DNA from: Planctomycetota bacterium
GTDB taxonomy: Bacteria > Planctomycetota > Brocadiia > SM23-32
DNA length: 8,962 nt
Direction of reading: 5' to 3'
Assembly (NCBI GenBank): GCA_018334735.1
Contig: JAGXLK010000063.1
Span: forward strand, 1-8,962
In this document: in pieces, positions 1 to 6,435 of the stretch
How the letters are laid out: each line of letters opens with the position of its first letter
Position numbering within the stretch: the stretch's first letter is position 1
The notes under the pieces: model-generated
The model's input: the letters and a program-made list of their open reading frames with translations, nothing else
Told to the model about the DNA's origin: nothing
Databases searched by the model: none
Translations under genes and position numbers: made by a program

Positions 1-467
1 AACGTGGGATTGGCAAATGCCACCGGCCCGAGCTGATCGGCGACCCAGCGGATGTGATCTTCGGCTCCAATAACCGCACCACATGTCTCACAAAGCACAA
101 GGTCTTTTTCAACATCTTCGTGCAACTCGCTCCGATCGGTGGTTGCCAGGTCGTATTCGGCGGTCTGCGTAACACCTTCTTCGGTGAGACAGTTGGCATG
201 ACACTGTCCGCAGAAGATGCATCGGTCGAGGCGAATGGTGATAAGCCGCGTCCGGGATTCAGGATCATCCTCCATCGCACAGGCACCCGTGGGACAGACA
301 TTCGTGCATGCGCCACATCCGACGCACTTCTCCTCATCAAAACGCGGGCATCCCCGGAACGCTTCGGGCAGCAGTGTCGGTTTGGCCGGGAAACTGGCCG
401 TGTAAGGACCCTTGATAAGGGCGGTTATGGCTTCCTTCAGCTCACGCAGTTTGGGAGCACGCATCAT
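1..467 (-). CDS. mbhN: NuoI/MbhN/HycF-like ferredoxin subunit with two [4Fe-4S] clusters (partial, C-terminus beyond window)
   Basis: The open frame from the tandem ATGATG at 467 runs without a stop off the left edge, giving 155 residues. Two CxxCxxCxxxC motifs are seen: C48/C51/C54/C58 (CVGCGACTNVCP) and C83/C86/C89/C93 (CIFCGQCHANCL). The first keeps the usual proline after the last Cys, whereas the second has Leu. An additional C126xxC129 (LCETCG) follows; E. coli HycF also has extra cysteines after its ferredoxin domain, so a further metal site completed beyond the edge is possible. C40 (FRGCPRFD) is also extra. The protein would relay electrons from a soluble donor to the small-subunit proximal cluster. 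It lies at the far end of the operon, after the antiporter genes and away from the catalytic genes. ATG 464 would only drop one Met. Confidence 0.92.
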   Translation of the reverse strand, partial: MMRAPKLRELKEAITALIKGPYTASFPAKPTLLPEAFRGCPRFDEEKCVGCGACTNVCPTGACAMEDDPESRTRLITIRLDRCIFCGQCHANCLTEEGVTQTAEYDLATTDRSELHEDVEKDLVLCETCGAVIGAEDHIRWVADQLGPVAFANPT

Positions 468-808
468 TCAGCCTCTTGGTTTTGGGACCGAGATTCATCG
501 TATTGATCGACGACAGTTGGTTCCTGCATTTTTATGCCGGCTTCATAAGCCCCGCGCGCAATCGCATGGGCCGCCGTGGGGGATGTCACCAGAACAAAAG
601 CCATGCAAAGCAGGGCTTTCGCACCGATGCTGCCGAAACCGAAATAGATGTAGGTCCCGATCAGAATCATGCACGTTCCAAGCGTCACGGTTTTTGTGGC
701 GGCCTGCAGCCGCGTGTATAGATCGGGGAGTCGGACCAGACCGATACAACCGAACAGATCGAAGAGCAACCCCACGGCGATAATGGCCAGTCCTATGTAT
801 TCATTCAT
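464..808 (-). CDS. mnhG: Na+/H+ antiporter subunit MnhG/MrpG (MbhC-like)
   Basis: A 114-residue protein with three helices (about 3-24, 42-57, 62-78) and the family signature GLVRLPDLYTRLQAATKTVT (23-42). MrpG completes the seven-part Mrp set. Residues 79-114 form a hydrophilic acidic tail (from about KMQEPTVVDQYDES to the end). The frame is open to 844, but the start is placed at 808 because the GGAGAGG upstream fits, MNEYIGLAII begins the first helix, and the 8-base overlap with mnhF mirrors other junctions. The TGA stop overlaps the tandem ATGATG start of the following ferredoxin gene. Confidence 0.92.
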   Translation of the reverse strand: MNEYIGLAIIAVGLLFDLFGCIGLVRLPDLYTRLQAATKTVTLGTCMILIGTYIYFGFGSIGAKALLCMAFVLVTSPTAAHAIARGAYEAGIKMQEPTVVDQYDESRSQNQEAE

Positions 809-1067
809 CGAAGCCTCTCCCCTCCAGATGTTTCGCCAGCGCAATCGTCCCGATGAAACTCAACAGTGCCCATGCGAGGGCCACACTGATGTAGAAACCT
901 TGGCCCGTCAGGACGCTCAAAAGCGCACAGAAGCCCACGAGGATGACACCGAGGATGTCGATCGCCACCGTGCGATCGGGCGCCGTGGGACCACGCCCTA
1001 TCCTGTACAGACAGAGGTAGCTTGCGACCACCAGGACTGCTAAACCGATGTATATGATCTCTTCCAT
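801..1067 (-). CDS. mnhF: Na+/H+ antiporter subunit MnhF/MrpF (MbhB-like)
   Basis: An 88-residue protein with three helices (about 4-22, 36-52, 58-77). The family signature RIGRGPTAPDRTVAIDILGV (22-41) is complete. MrpF joins MrpE and MrpG at the antiporter's distal end. The ATG at 1067 has only a weak upstream ribosome site (GGCTGGA), and no in-frame ATG, GTG or TTG exists between it and the mnhE stop, so the start is fixed by exclusion. The gene end overlaps mnhG by 8 bases in an ATGAATGA arrangement identical to the mbhJ-mbhK junction. Confidence 0.93.
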   Translation of the reverse strand: MEEIIYIGLAVLVVASYLCLYRIGRGPTAPDRTVAIDILGVILVGFCALLSVLTGQGFYISVALAWALLSFIGTIALAKHLEGRGFDE

Positions 1068-1077
1068 GATAGTCCAG

Positions 1078-1103
1078 CCTGTTTTCTCGCGTGCCGAAGC
1101 AGG
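1078..1103 (-). promoter_or_regulatory. Possible weak hairpin in the mnhE-mnhF gap
   Basis: On the coding strand CCTG (1103-1100) can pair with CAGG (1081-1078), and TTCG (1098-1095) with CGAG (1089-1086, one G-U pair) around a five-base loop, with an unequal internal loop of 1 and 4 bases. There is no U-tract, so it is not a typical terminator. It could affect mRNA processing or mnhF translation, or be chance. Confidence 0.2.
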
Positions 1104-1107
1104 ATTT

Positions 1108-1620
1108 CTACTCCATAATTTTTTTCAAGAAACCATCAAACCGTTCACAAATTTCGGCGTTCGTTTCGCCTTCGTCCGTCGATTTGACCTCAATCCAGTG
1201 GACGTAAAGAATGCCGTCATCTTTGACTTCAACCGTCAGCGTTCCCGGGGTCAGCGTGATGCAGTTCGCCAGCGCCGTCAGGGCCGCTTTGCTCTGAAGC
1301 CGCGTTTTCACCTTCACTATCCCTGGTTTAATGGGCATCTCCGGGTGCAAAACAAGGTACGCAACCTGCAGGTTGGCTTTCGCGCAATAGTATGCGAAAA
1401 CCGGAATGTAGCACAGCAACCAGAACCACCGGACGGGATTGAAGAGCTGGAGCGATTTATCGCCCAGACCTTCCCCGCAGATAAGAGTGACGAGCAGCGC
1501 AGCCCCGAGCCCGACGACCAGGATCTGCATATCCCAACCGCCGGCCGCTTGGCCGTAGGGCCAGGCCAGCAGGCACCACACGAGAAATGCAAAAACAAAT
1601 GTGGCTAATCTTCGTCCCAT
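1108..1620 (-). CDS. mnhE: Na+/H+ antiporter subunit MnhE/MrpE (MbhA-like)
   Basis: A 170-residue protein with two or three N-terminal helices (about 6-20, 31-48, 65-90) and a cytoplasmic C-terminal domain. The family block SKAALTALANCITLTPGTLT (110-129), followed by VEVKDDGILYVHWIEV, is diagnostic of MrpE. In known Mrp and Mbh complexes this subunit packs with MrpF and MrpG at the distal end, needed for assembly and activity. The ATG at 1620 lies within mnhD (16-base overlap) with GGAG 8 bases upstream, also inside mnhD. Length is usual for the family. It is followed by the only gap longer than 12 bases in this block (40 bases). Confidence 0.93.
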   Translation of the reverse strand: MGRRLATFVFAFLVWCLLAWPYGQAAGGWDMQILVVGLGAALLVTLICGEGLGDKSLQLFNPVRWFWLLCYIPVFAYYCAKANLQVAYLVLHPEMPIKPGIVKVKTRLQSKAALTALANCITLTPGTLTVEVKDDGILYVHWIEVKSTDEGETNAEICERFDGFLKKIME

Positions 1621-3182
1621 GGTTCGGTCTCCGCTGTTTGAATTCTGTTCGTGTCTTTTTCCGCCCGCGTCTCTTTCCCCAGCACGCTTTGCACATAGTC
1701 TTTTCGGCCGGCAAGTGCTTTCTGCGCGGGATCAAGCACCGCCGCCCTTGCGCTCGGAATCGCGAGCAGACTCATCCCCAGGCATAAAAGCGATAGAAGA
1801 ACCATGGCGGCACACATCAGGAACGGAACTTCTCTCACTTTTTGCCATTTTTCACGCAGATTACCGAAAAATGCGTATTTCTGGACCTTCGTAAAAGAGG
1901 CCAGGGTCAGGATGCTGACGACGACTGCCCAGAATGCATAGCCGTAACGATGGGCATGCACGCAGGCGTAAATAATCATCAACTTGCTCACAAATCCGTT
2001 GAAAGGAGGCACACCGGCGATCGAAAGCGAAGCGACCAGGGAAGCTCCCCCGGTAACCGGCATCCGTTCTCGAAGTCCGCCCAGTTCTTTAAGCTGGCGG
2101 GTGCCCGTGCGGTATTCCACGGAACCCGCAGTGAAGAACAGAAGCGATTTGAAAACGGCATGGTTGATCAGATGGAACAGTCCCGCCACGATCGCCAGGG
2201 CCGCAACGGTTTCCTGGTGCTGTTTCGCCAGGAGGTAGCCTCCCACGCCGACTCCCAGGATCACGTATCCAATCTGAGAGATGCTGTGATAGGCGAGCAA
2301 TCTTTTGAAATCCCACTGGGCCAGGGCCAGCGCAACACCCACGACCATCGACAGAGTCCCGAGCAACATCAGGGCCTGGGCCGCTTCTGGCGTTATGCCG
2401 AAGACGCTGAACATCACTCTGATAAGGGCGTAAACGCCGATCGCTTTAATCAGCACACCGGAAAGCATCGCGGAAATGGGCGCCGGCGCCGAGGGATGTG
2501 CATCGGGCAACCACGCGTGGAATGGCACCAGGGCTGATTTCAGCCCGAGCCCCACCAGCAAAAGGCAGAAAGCAAAAACACGCGGGATGGCACCGGGATC
2601 GGTCCCTTCCATTTGCTGACTCAGATGGGCCATGTTGACCGTGCCGTAGAGGCAGTACAGAACGGCGACGCCGAGCAAGATGAATGCCGAAGCAACGGCT
2701 CCGAGGACGGCGTATTTAAAAGCCGCCTCAAGTTCTTCCTCCTGACATCCAAATCCCACAAGGGCATAAGAAGAAACGGCGGCGATTTCCACGAAAACAT
2801 AGAGGTTGAACATATCTCCCGAGAGGATGGCCCCATTCATACCTGCCAGCATAAGCATAAATAACGCATAATACCGGGGACGACCGGTATAGCGGTCCAT
2901 GTAGTAGACGCTGAAAAGCGTGGCGGCAAAACTTATCACCGAAACGATTGCCAGCATCAGCCAGCTCAGCCCGTCAAGCACAAGGTTTATCCCCAGCGGC
3001 GGAGGCCAGCCACCCAGTTTGTACACTGCGGTTCGCCCCAGAAGCGCCATTGCCAGGCACACGAGACTGACAGCCGCCGCGTTCGCCAGCAAATCGGAAA
3101 TACGGGGTTTACTTTTCGGCATCAGAGCCAGCACAAAACCGGCGCCGAGCGGAATACCGACCATCAAAGGTATCAGGTTCAT
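1605..3182 (-). CDS. mnhD: Na+/H+ antiporter subunit MnhD/MrpD (NuoM/N, MbhH-like pump subunit)
   Basis: A 525-residue pump subunit of the NuoL/M/N family, about 14 transmembrane helices. Expected charged residues of the half-channels are present: E132 in TM5 (LYVFVEIAAVSSYA), K215 in TM7 (GLKSALVPFHAWLPDAHPSA), K246 in TM8 (LIKAIGVYALIR), K345 (HAVFKSLLFF) and K400 (NGFVSKLMI). It therefore looks competent as the main ion/proton translocator. The C-terminus from about 484 to 525 is a hydrophilic, highly charged tail ending EPWDED, which lies beyond the last helix. The frame is open further upstream to 3644, but that stretch overlaps mnhC and mnhB and shows no family similarity; the start is set by AAGGAG and the MNLIPLMVGIPLGAGF helix. 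The gene's last 16 bases overlap the start of mnhE. Confidence 0.95.
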   Translation of the reverse strand: MNLIPLMVGIPLGAGFVLALMPKSKPRISDLLANAAAVSLVCLAMALLGRTAVYKLGGWPPPLGINLVLDGLSWLMLAIVSVISFAATLFSVYYMDRYTGRPRYYALFMLMLAGMNGAILSGDMFNLYVFVEIAAVSSYALVGFGCQEEELEAAFKYAVLGAVASAFILLGVAVLYCLYGTVNMAHLSQQMEGTDPGAIPRVFAFCLLLVGLGLKSALVPFHAWLPDAHPSAPAPISAMLSGVLIKAIGVYALIRVMFSVFGITPEAAQALMLLGTLSMVVGVALALAQWDFKRLLAYHSISQIGYVILGVGVGGYLLAKQHQETVAALAIVAGLFHLINHAVFKSLLFFTAGSVEYRTGTRQLKELGGLRERMPVTGGASLVASLSIAGVPPFNGFVSKLMIIYACVHAHRYGYAFWAVVVSILTLASFTKVQKYAFFGNLREKWQKVREVPFLMCAAMVLLSLLCLGMSLLAIPSARAAVLDPAQKALAGRKDYVQSVLGKETRAEKDTNRIQTAETEPWDED

Positions 3183-3188
3183 CATTTG

Positions 3189-3194
3189 CTCCTT
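3189..3194 (-). promoter_or_regulatory. Ribosome binding site for mnhD
   Basis: AAGGAG on the coding strand lies 3 bases before the first of two tandem ATGs (3185) and 6 bases before the second (3182). The spacing favours 3182 as the true start; the difference is one Met. Confidence 0.6.
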
Positions 3195-3544
3195 TATCCG
3201 CGAAGTTTGCGGATTTCGGTCACGTCGTAGGTGCCGTGTCGATGATAAATGCGGAGCGCAAGGGCCACCATCAGGGCCAGAACGCCGAGTCCGATCACAA
3301 TCGCCGTCAAAACCATTACCTGCGGGAACGGATCGACTGTTCCCGAAGCCCACCGGGCCGCCGGTATTTCCGAAGAGGTCAGGATTGGGGCCTGCCCGCC
3401 GATCCGGAAACCCACGAGCACGAGGAACAGATTGACCGCGTATTCTATGATCGCAACGCTTACGATAATTTTGATGAGATTCTTCTGCGTGAGGGCGCCA
3501 AATAAACCCACCAGCAACAGAACCAGACAGAGAATGTAAACCAC
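3194..3544 (-). CDS. mnhC: Na+/H+ antiporter subunit MnhC/MrpC (NuoK/MbhG-like)
   Basis: A 116-residue NuoK-like protein with three helices (about 2-18, 25-46, 74-98). KNLIKIIVSVAIIEYAVNL (21-39) contains the membrane-embedded glutamate E34 of the NuoK family, and DPFPQVMVLTAIVIG (71-85) is the second signature. In Mrp/Mbh complexes MrpC/MbhG lies in the ion channel region between MrpA-C and MrpD. The gene starts with GTG rather than ATG, supported by a strong AGGAGGT 7 bases upstream; it is the only non-ATG start among the complete genes here. It follows mnhB by 3 bases, and its TAA stop overlaps the mnhD ribosome binding site. Confidence 0.94.
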   Translation of the reverse strand: MVYILCLVLLLVGLFGALTQKNLIKIIVSVAIIEYAVNLFLVLVGFRIGGQAPILTSSEIPAARWASGTVDPFPQVMVLTAIVIGLGVLALMVALALRIYHRHGTYDVTEIRKLRG

Positions 3545-3547
3545 GTT

Positions 3548-4021
3548 TCAAACCTCCTGTTGTGTGCGAATATTTTCGCTCGTGCCCCCGGCCTTCACCC
3601 GCAGAACCGAGAGAACCACCATTACCAGGAAGAGCGAAGCACAAACTTTGAGGGCGATTGCTATGTTGGCCAGAGGAATCGTTCCCGCGCTGAACAACCG
3701 AAAACGTCCCCCGGGATTCGTTTGGTGGACAAAATTAGTCAACATCCATCCCGTTGCCAAACCGGCAAGGCCAAGGCCGAGGAAGAGAAGAGCTCCGAGA
3801 CTGTCCAGTCCCTCGGCGAGATGAAACGGGAGGTGTTGTGTGGCCTTCTCCTTACCCCAGGCGAGGACCATAAGGATGAAAGCCGATGCGAGCACAACCC
3901 CGCCCGGGAAACCGCCCCCGGGAGAGAGATGGCCAAAAGCCACCACGTAAACCCCATAGAGCAGTATGAAAGGTGCTATCCATCGGCAGACTGTCTCCAC
4001 AACCAGACTGCGGTCCCTCAT
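3548..4021 (-). CDS. mnhB: Na+/H+ antiporter subunit MnhB/MrpB (MbhF-like)
   Basis: A 157-residue protein with four predicted helices (about 12-30, 38-56, 74-92, 114-141). The family signature GHLSPGGGFPGGVVLAS lies at 30-46, and SAGTIPLANIAIALKV at 111-126 is the second conserved block. MrpB/MbhF is an obligate partner of the antiporter core, sitting next to MrpA-C and MrpC; Mrp modules lacking it generally fail to assemble or transport. The ATG start forms an ATGA overlap with the preceding gene. The hydrophilic C-terminus (143-157) is unremarkable. The start, length and neighbours all agree, so the assignment is secure. Confidence 0.94.
   Translation of the reverse strand: MRDRSLVVETVCRWIAPFILLYGVYVVAFGHLSPGGGFPGGVVLASAFILMVLAWGKEKATQHLPFHLAEGLDSLGALLFLGLGLAGLATGWMLTNFVHQTNPGGRFRLFSAGTIPLANIAIALKVCASLFLVMVVLSVLRVKAGGTSENIRTQQEV
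3552..3558 (-). promoter_or_regulatory. Strong ribosome binding site fixing the GTG start of mnhC
   Basis: The coding strand carries AGGAGGT, a near-perfect anti-SD match, ending 7 bases before GTG at 3544. It overlaps the last codons of mnhB and decides the non-ATG start. Confidence 0.75.
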
Positions 4022-4584
4022 GTTTGTTCCTCCTCAGCGGGAGTTTCTTCTTTCCGACTTTTCCTGCGCAGCAACGTCATTGCGCCGACGACCGCCGCAA
4101 AAAGCACCGTAGCTTCCCCGAGAGTGTCGTAGGCGCGATAATCCAGCAGCACGGCCGTCACGATGTTCGCTGATCCGGTCCTCTCCAGTCCTTCCGAAAG
4201 GTACCGCTCCGCCGGGGCGCTCTGGACCCGCACCAGCGCGGGCTGTTCGCCGAATTCGGGGAGAGCCTGCGCCGCCTGGACCACAAATACCAGAAGTATC
4301 AACACAAGGGCCCCCGCTACGGCCACTCCGAAAACGTCCCTTGAGCCCGAGGTGGTCCTGACATCCCGGCCGACAGTGGCCCGGATCAGAATTACCAGTG
4401 TCAGCACTTCCACCACAATCTGGGTGAGCGCCAGGTCGGGCGCACTGAGCAATAGAAATGCCACACTGCTGCCAAAACCCACGGCGCCGACGGCGATGAC
4501 ACTCGAGAGCAAATCTTCGGTCCACAGCGCGATCACCGCCGCGATGATCATGAAAACCAGCAGCAGAATCAGCAGATTTACCAT
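4018..4584 (-). CDS. MrpA C-terminal domain protein (MbhD + MbhE-like fusion)
   Basis: A 188-residue membrane protein equivalent to the C-terminal end of MrpA, where archaeal Mbh complexes have two separate proteins, MbhD and MbhE. Residues 1-70 are the MbhD (DUF4040-like) part: helices at about 3-21, 25-47 and 52-69, with SAPDLALTQIVVEVLTLVIL at 47-66, the NuoJ-like segment. Residues 84-104 form another helix. The MbhE part has TGSANIVTAVLLDYRAYDTL (136-155) followed by GEATVLF and a helix to about 172. The tail (173-188) is charged and ends acidic. In Mrp and Mbh structures this region helps build the ion path beside MnhB/MnhC-type subunits. The ATG at 4584 is 12 bases after the previous stop; the gene end overlaps mnhB by 4 bases. 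Confidence 0.9.
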   Translation of the reverse strand: MVNLLILLLVFMIIAAVIALWTEDLLSSVIAVGAVGFGSSVAFLLLSAPDLALTQIVVEVLTLVILIRATVGRDVRTTSGSRDVFGVAVAGALVLILLVFVVQAAQALPEFGEQPALVRVQSAPAERYLSEGLERTGSANIVTAVLLDYRAYDTLGEATVLFAAVVGAMTLLRRKSRKEETPAEEEQT

Positions 4585-4593
4585 CTGTCCGGT

Positions 4594-4598
4594 CTCCT
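4594..4598 (-). promoter_or_regulatory. Ribosome binding site for the MrpA-C gene
   Basis: AGGAG overlaps the TAG stop of the 612-residue pump gene and lies 9 bases before the ATG at 4584. It supports independent translation of the second MrpA half, so the split is a genuine gene boundary and not a sequencing frameshift. Confidence 0.6.
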
Positions 4599-6435
4599 AA
4601 TGCAGGAACAGCCACAACAAGCCGATAAGACCCAGCACACACCACGCCACGTACGTCAGCAACAATCCCGAATGAAAGCTCTTCAGAGGAACCGCGATCC
4701 ATTCCATGAACCTCTGGCCGAGCCGGTAAATGTCGTACCAGCCTTCCTCAGCATCCTTGTAAAGTGCTTTAAGGGAGGGGACTTTCGAAGAAATCGTCTG
4801 ATAAAAATCCACGCCACTGAAACGATAGGGGGCCGCTCGTTCTCCGATTTCGCCTCCCATGTAAGATTCGTCCTCGCGAACCTTGAAACCGCGTCCGAGA
4901 AGATACAAGCCGGCCCCTAACAGAAGCGCCACCACCAGAAGGATGGTCCCCAGACCCGGATCCCAGGCGGCCCCGGCCATCTCAGGACGCAGGGCTTCGG
5001 GGACTGCCGGGAGGAGGATGTTCTGGACCGGCAGAACGAACGCCATAACGCCGAATGCAACGCAAACGAGCGCCAGCACCACCATGGGCAGCACCATGGC
5101 CGTGTTGGGAAGCGGCCCTTCATGGCTCGCTCCCTCGCGCGACCGACCGAGAAAGACGGCATGAAGCACCTTGACGAAACTCGCCAGAGTCAGGGCGCTG
5201 CCGAACATTGCCGCAATCAGGCCAATCACCCACAGATATCCGCCTTCTCCCGCTTGATCCACCAACCCGCCGTAGATCATCCATTTGGAGACGAACCCGT
5301 TCAGCGGGGGAACGCCGGAAATAGCCAATGCTGCAATTAAGAAACACACGAACGTCACGGGCATCGCCCGCGCCATCCCCCCCATCTCATCCAGCTCTCC
5401 CGTGCCGGATCGTTTCTCAGCCGAACCGGCTCCGAGGAACAGACAGGATTTGTAGATTGCATTATTCAGCATATGGAACAGTCCTCCGACCACCCCGAGG
5501 GCCGTGCCGCTGGCGATTCCCAGCACCATGTAGCCAACCTGGCTGACCGCGTGGTAACCGAGCAGACGACGCAGGTTATGCTGCTGCAAAGCTGCCATCA
5601 CCGCCGCCATCACCGTGAAGGCGCCCACCAGCATAAACAGAGATCTCATTTCGTCATTTATCCGGAACATATCCAGGCAGATCCGGGCAAAAAGATAGAT
5701 CCCGAGCAGTTTATCGAGCGAAGCCGGTAACAACGCAACAGCGGGCACGGGGGCTTTCTCCGCCGCGTCCGGGACCCACGAATGAAACGGCATGGCTCCC
5801 GCTTTCGCAAAGGCCGCCACAGCCAGGCAAAGGCAGGCCACCACCGATATTCCCTGCAGTGGAAGGGGATCCTGAAGGATGTCGAAACTCCCCGAGAGCA
5901 TCGGGATAATCGCAATCCCCAGAATCAAAAGCGAATCGCTTCCCCCCAGCACAATCAAAGTCTTCTTTGCCGCCGCACCGGGGTCCTTCGGGCCGAGATT
6001 GATCAGAAGGAAAAATGGAATCCCCATCAATCCCCAGAAAAACAGCAGAACCAGCAGGTCCCGGGCGAGGATTGTTGCACAGGCACATCCCACAGCCCAG
6101 AGGACATTTGCGTAAAACGGCCTTGGATTGACCTCTTCGTCCGACAGAAAGCCGACGGAGTAAAGGACCATGAGGAATGAGAAACCGGCGGCCGCCACGA
6201 GGATCATGGAACTGAGCCCGTCCAAACCGAGAAGGACACGTTCGCCGGCCCATTCCGGTGCGTGCACCACATCTTCCATGCCGTAGAGCCCAACGGTCCC
6301 TGACAGCACGGCGGCGCAGGTCAAAATCGCAAGAACCTTGTGGAACAGGCTCACCCGACGGGGCATCAGAATGCACAGAAGCCCCGCTGCGAAGGGTACG
6401 GTTACGGCGAGGTGCATTGCAGTCTCAGCGTTCAT
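4597..6435 (-). CDS. Proton-conducting pump subunit, NuoL/MrpA N-terminal-like, with lateral-helix extension
   Basis: A 612-residue polytopic membrane protein of the NuoL/M/N-MrpA/D family, about 14 core helices plus an extension. The core motif is at 209-223 (FAKAGAMPFHSWVPD), with probable channel lysines K211, K242 (LDKLLGIY), K329 (NNAIYKSCLF) and K384. The place normally holding the TM5 glutamate reads FFWGLMGIP, with Gly135 instead. After the core come a helix at about 496-516, an amphipathic charged stretch (about 540-588, FYQTISSKVPSLKALYKDAE and onward) and a final helix at 590-611; this resembles the lateral helix of NuoL/MrpA and MbhI. Its length plus that of the next protein (612+188) equals a full-length MrpA of about 800, and position before the MrpA-C, B, C, D, E, F, G genes supports the N-terminal part of a split MrpA. 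HyfB/CooM-like hydrogenase pump subunits are close relatives. The ATG overlaps the mbhL stop by 4 bases. Confidence 0.9.
   Translation of the reverse strand: MNAETAMHLAVTVPFAAGLLCILMPRRVSLFHKVLAILTCAAVLSGTVGLYGMEDVVHAPEWAGERVLLGLDGLSSMILVAAAGFSFLMVLYSVGFLSDEEVNPRPFYANVLWAVGCACATILARDLLVLLFFWGLMGIPFFLLINLGPKDPGAAAKKTLIVLGGSDSLLILGIAIIPMLSGSFDILQDPLPLQGISVVACLCLAVAAFAKAGAMPFHSWVPDAAEKAPVPAVALLPASLDKLLGIYLFARICLDMFRINDEMRSLFMLVGAFTVMAAVMAALQQHNLRRLLGYHAVSQVGYMVLGIASGTALGVVGGLFHMLNNAIYKSCLFLGAGSAEKRSGTGELDEMGGMARAMPVTFVCFLIAALAISGVPPLNGFVSKWMIYGGLVDQAGEGGYLWVIGLIAAMFGSALTLASFVKVLHAVFLGRSREGASHEGPLPNTAMVLPMVVLALVCVAFGVMAFVLPVQNILLPAVPEALRPEMAGAAWDPGLGTILLVVALLLGAGLYLLGRGFKVREDESYMGGEIGERAAPYRFSGVDFYQTISSKVPSLKALYKDAEEGWYDIYRLGQRFMEWIAVPLKSFHSGLLLTYVAWCVLGLIGLLWLFLH

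Noticed and set aside
54..506. 150-residue plus-strand open frame at the left edge
   Set aside because: Antisense to the ferredoxin subunit, whose two CxxCxxCxxxC motifs make the minus strand the coding one.
1842..2537. 231-residue plus-strand open frame
   Set aside because: Antisense to mnhD, low in hydrophobic structure, rich in His/Gln/Arg as expected of a shadow frame, and no recognisable domain.
3183..3644. Upstream extension of the mnhD frame (open to 3644)
   Set aside because: It overlaps mnhC and mnhB, has no membrane helices or family likeness, and a good AAGGAG sits just before the tandem ATG at 3185/3182.
3560..4132. 190-residue plus-strand open frame
   Set aside because: Antisense to mnhB and MrpA-C genes, no recognisable motif; the opposite strand has clear family signatures throughout.
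4034..4702. 222-residue minus-strand frame across the split-mrpA junction
   Set aside because: Considered as evidence of a frameshifted single mrpA, but its translation is Gly/Arg-rich and non-membrane, whereas both flanking genes in their own frames are complete with proper stop, ribosome site and start.
5711..6376. 221-residue minus-strand frame inside the 612-residue pump gene
   Set aside because: An alternative frame of the pump gene with no helices or motifs.
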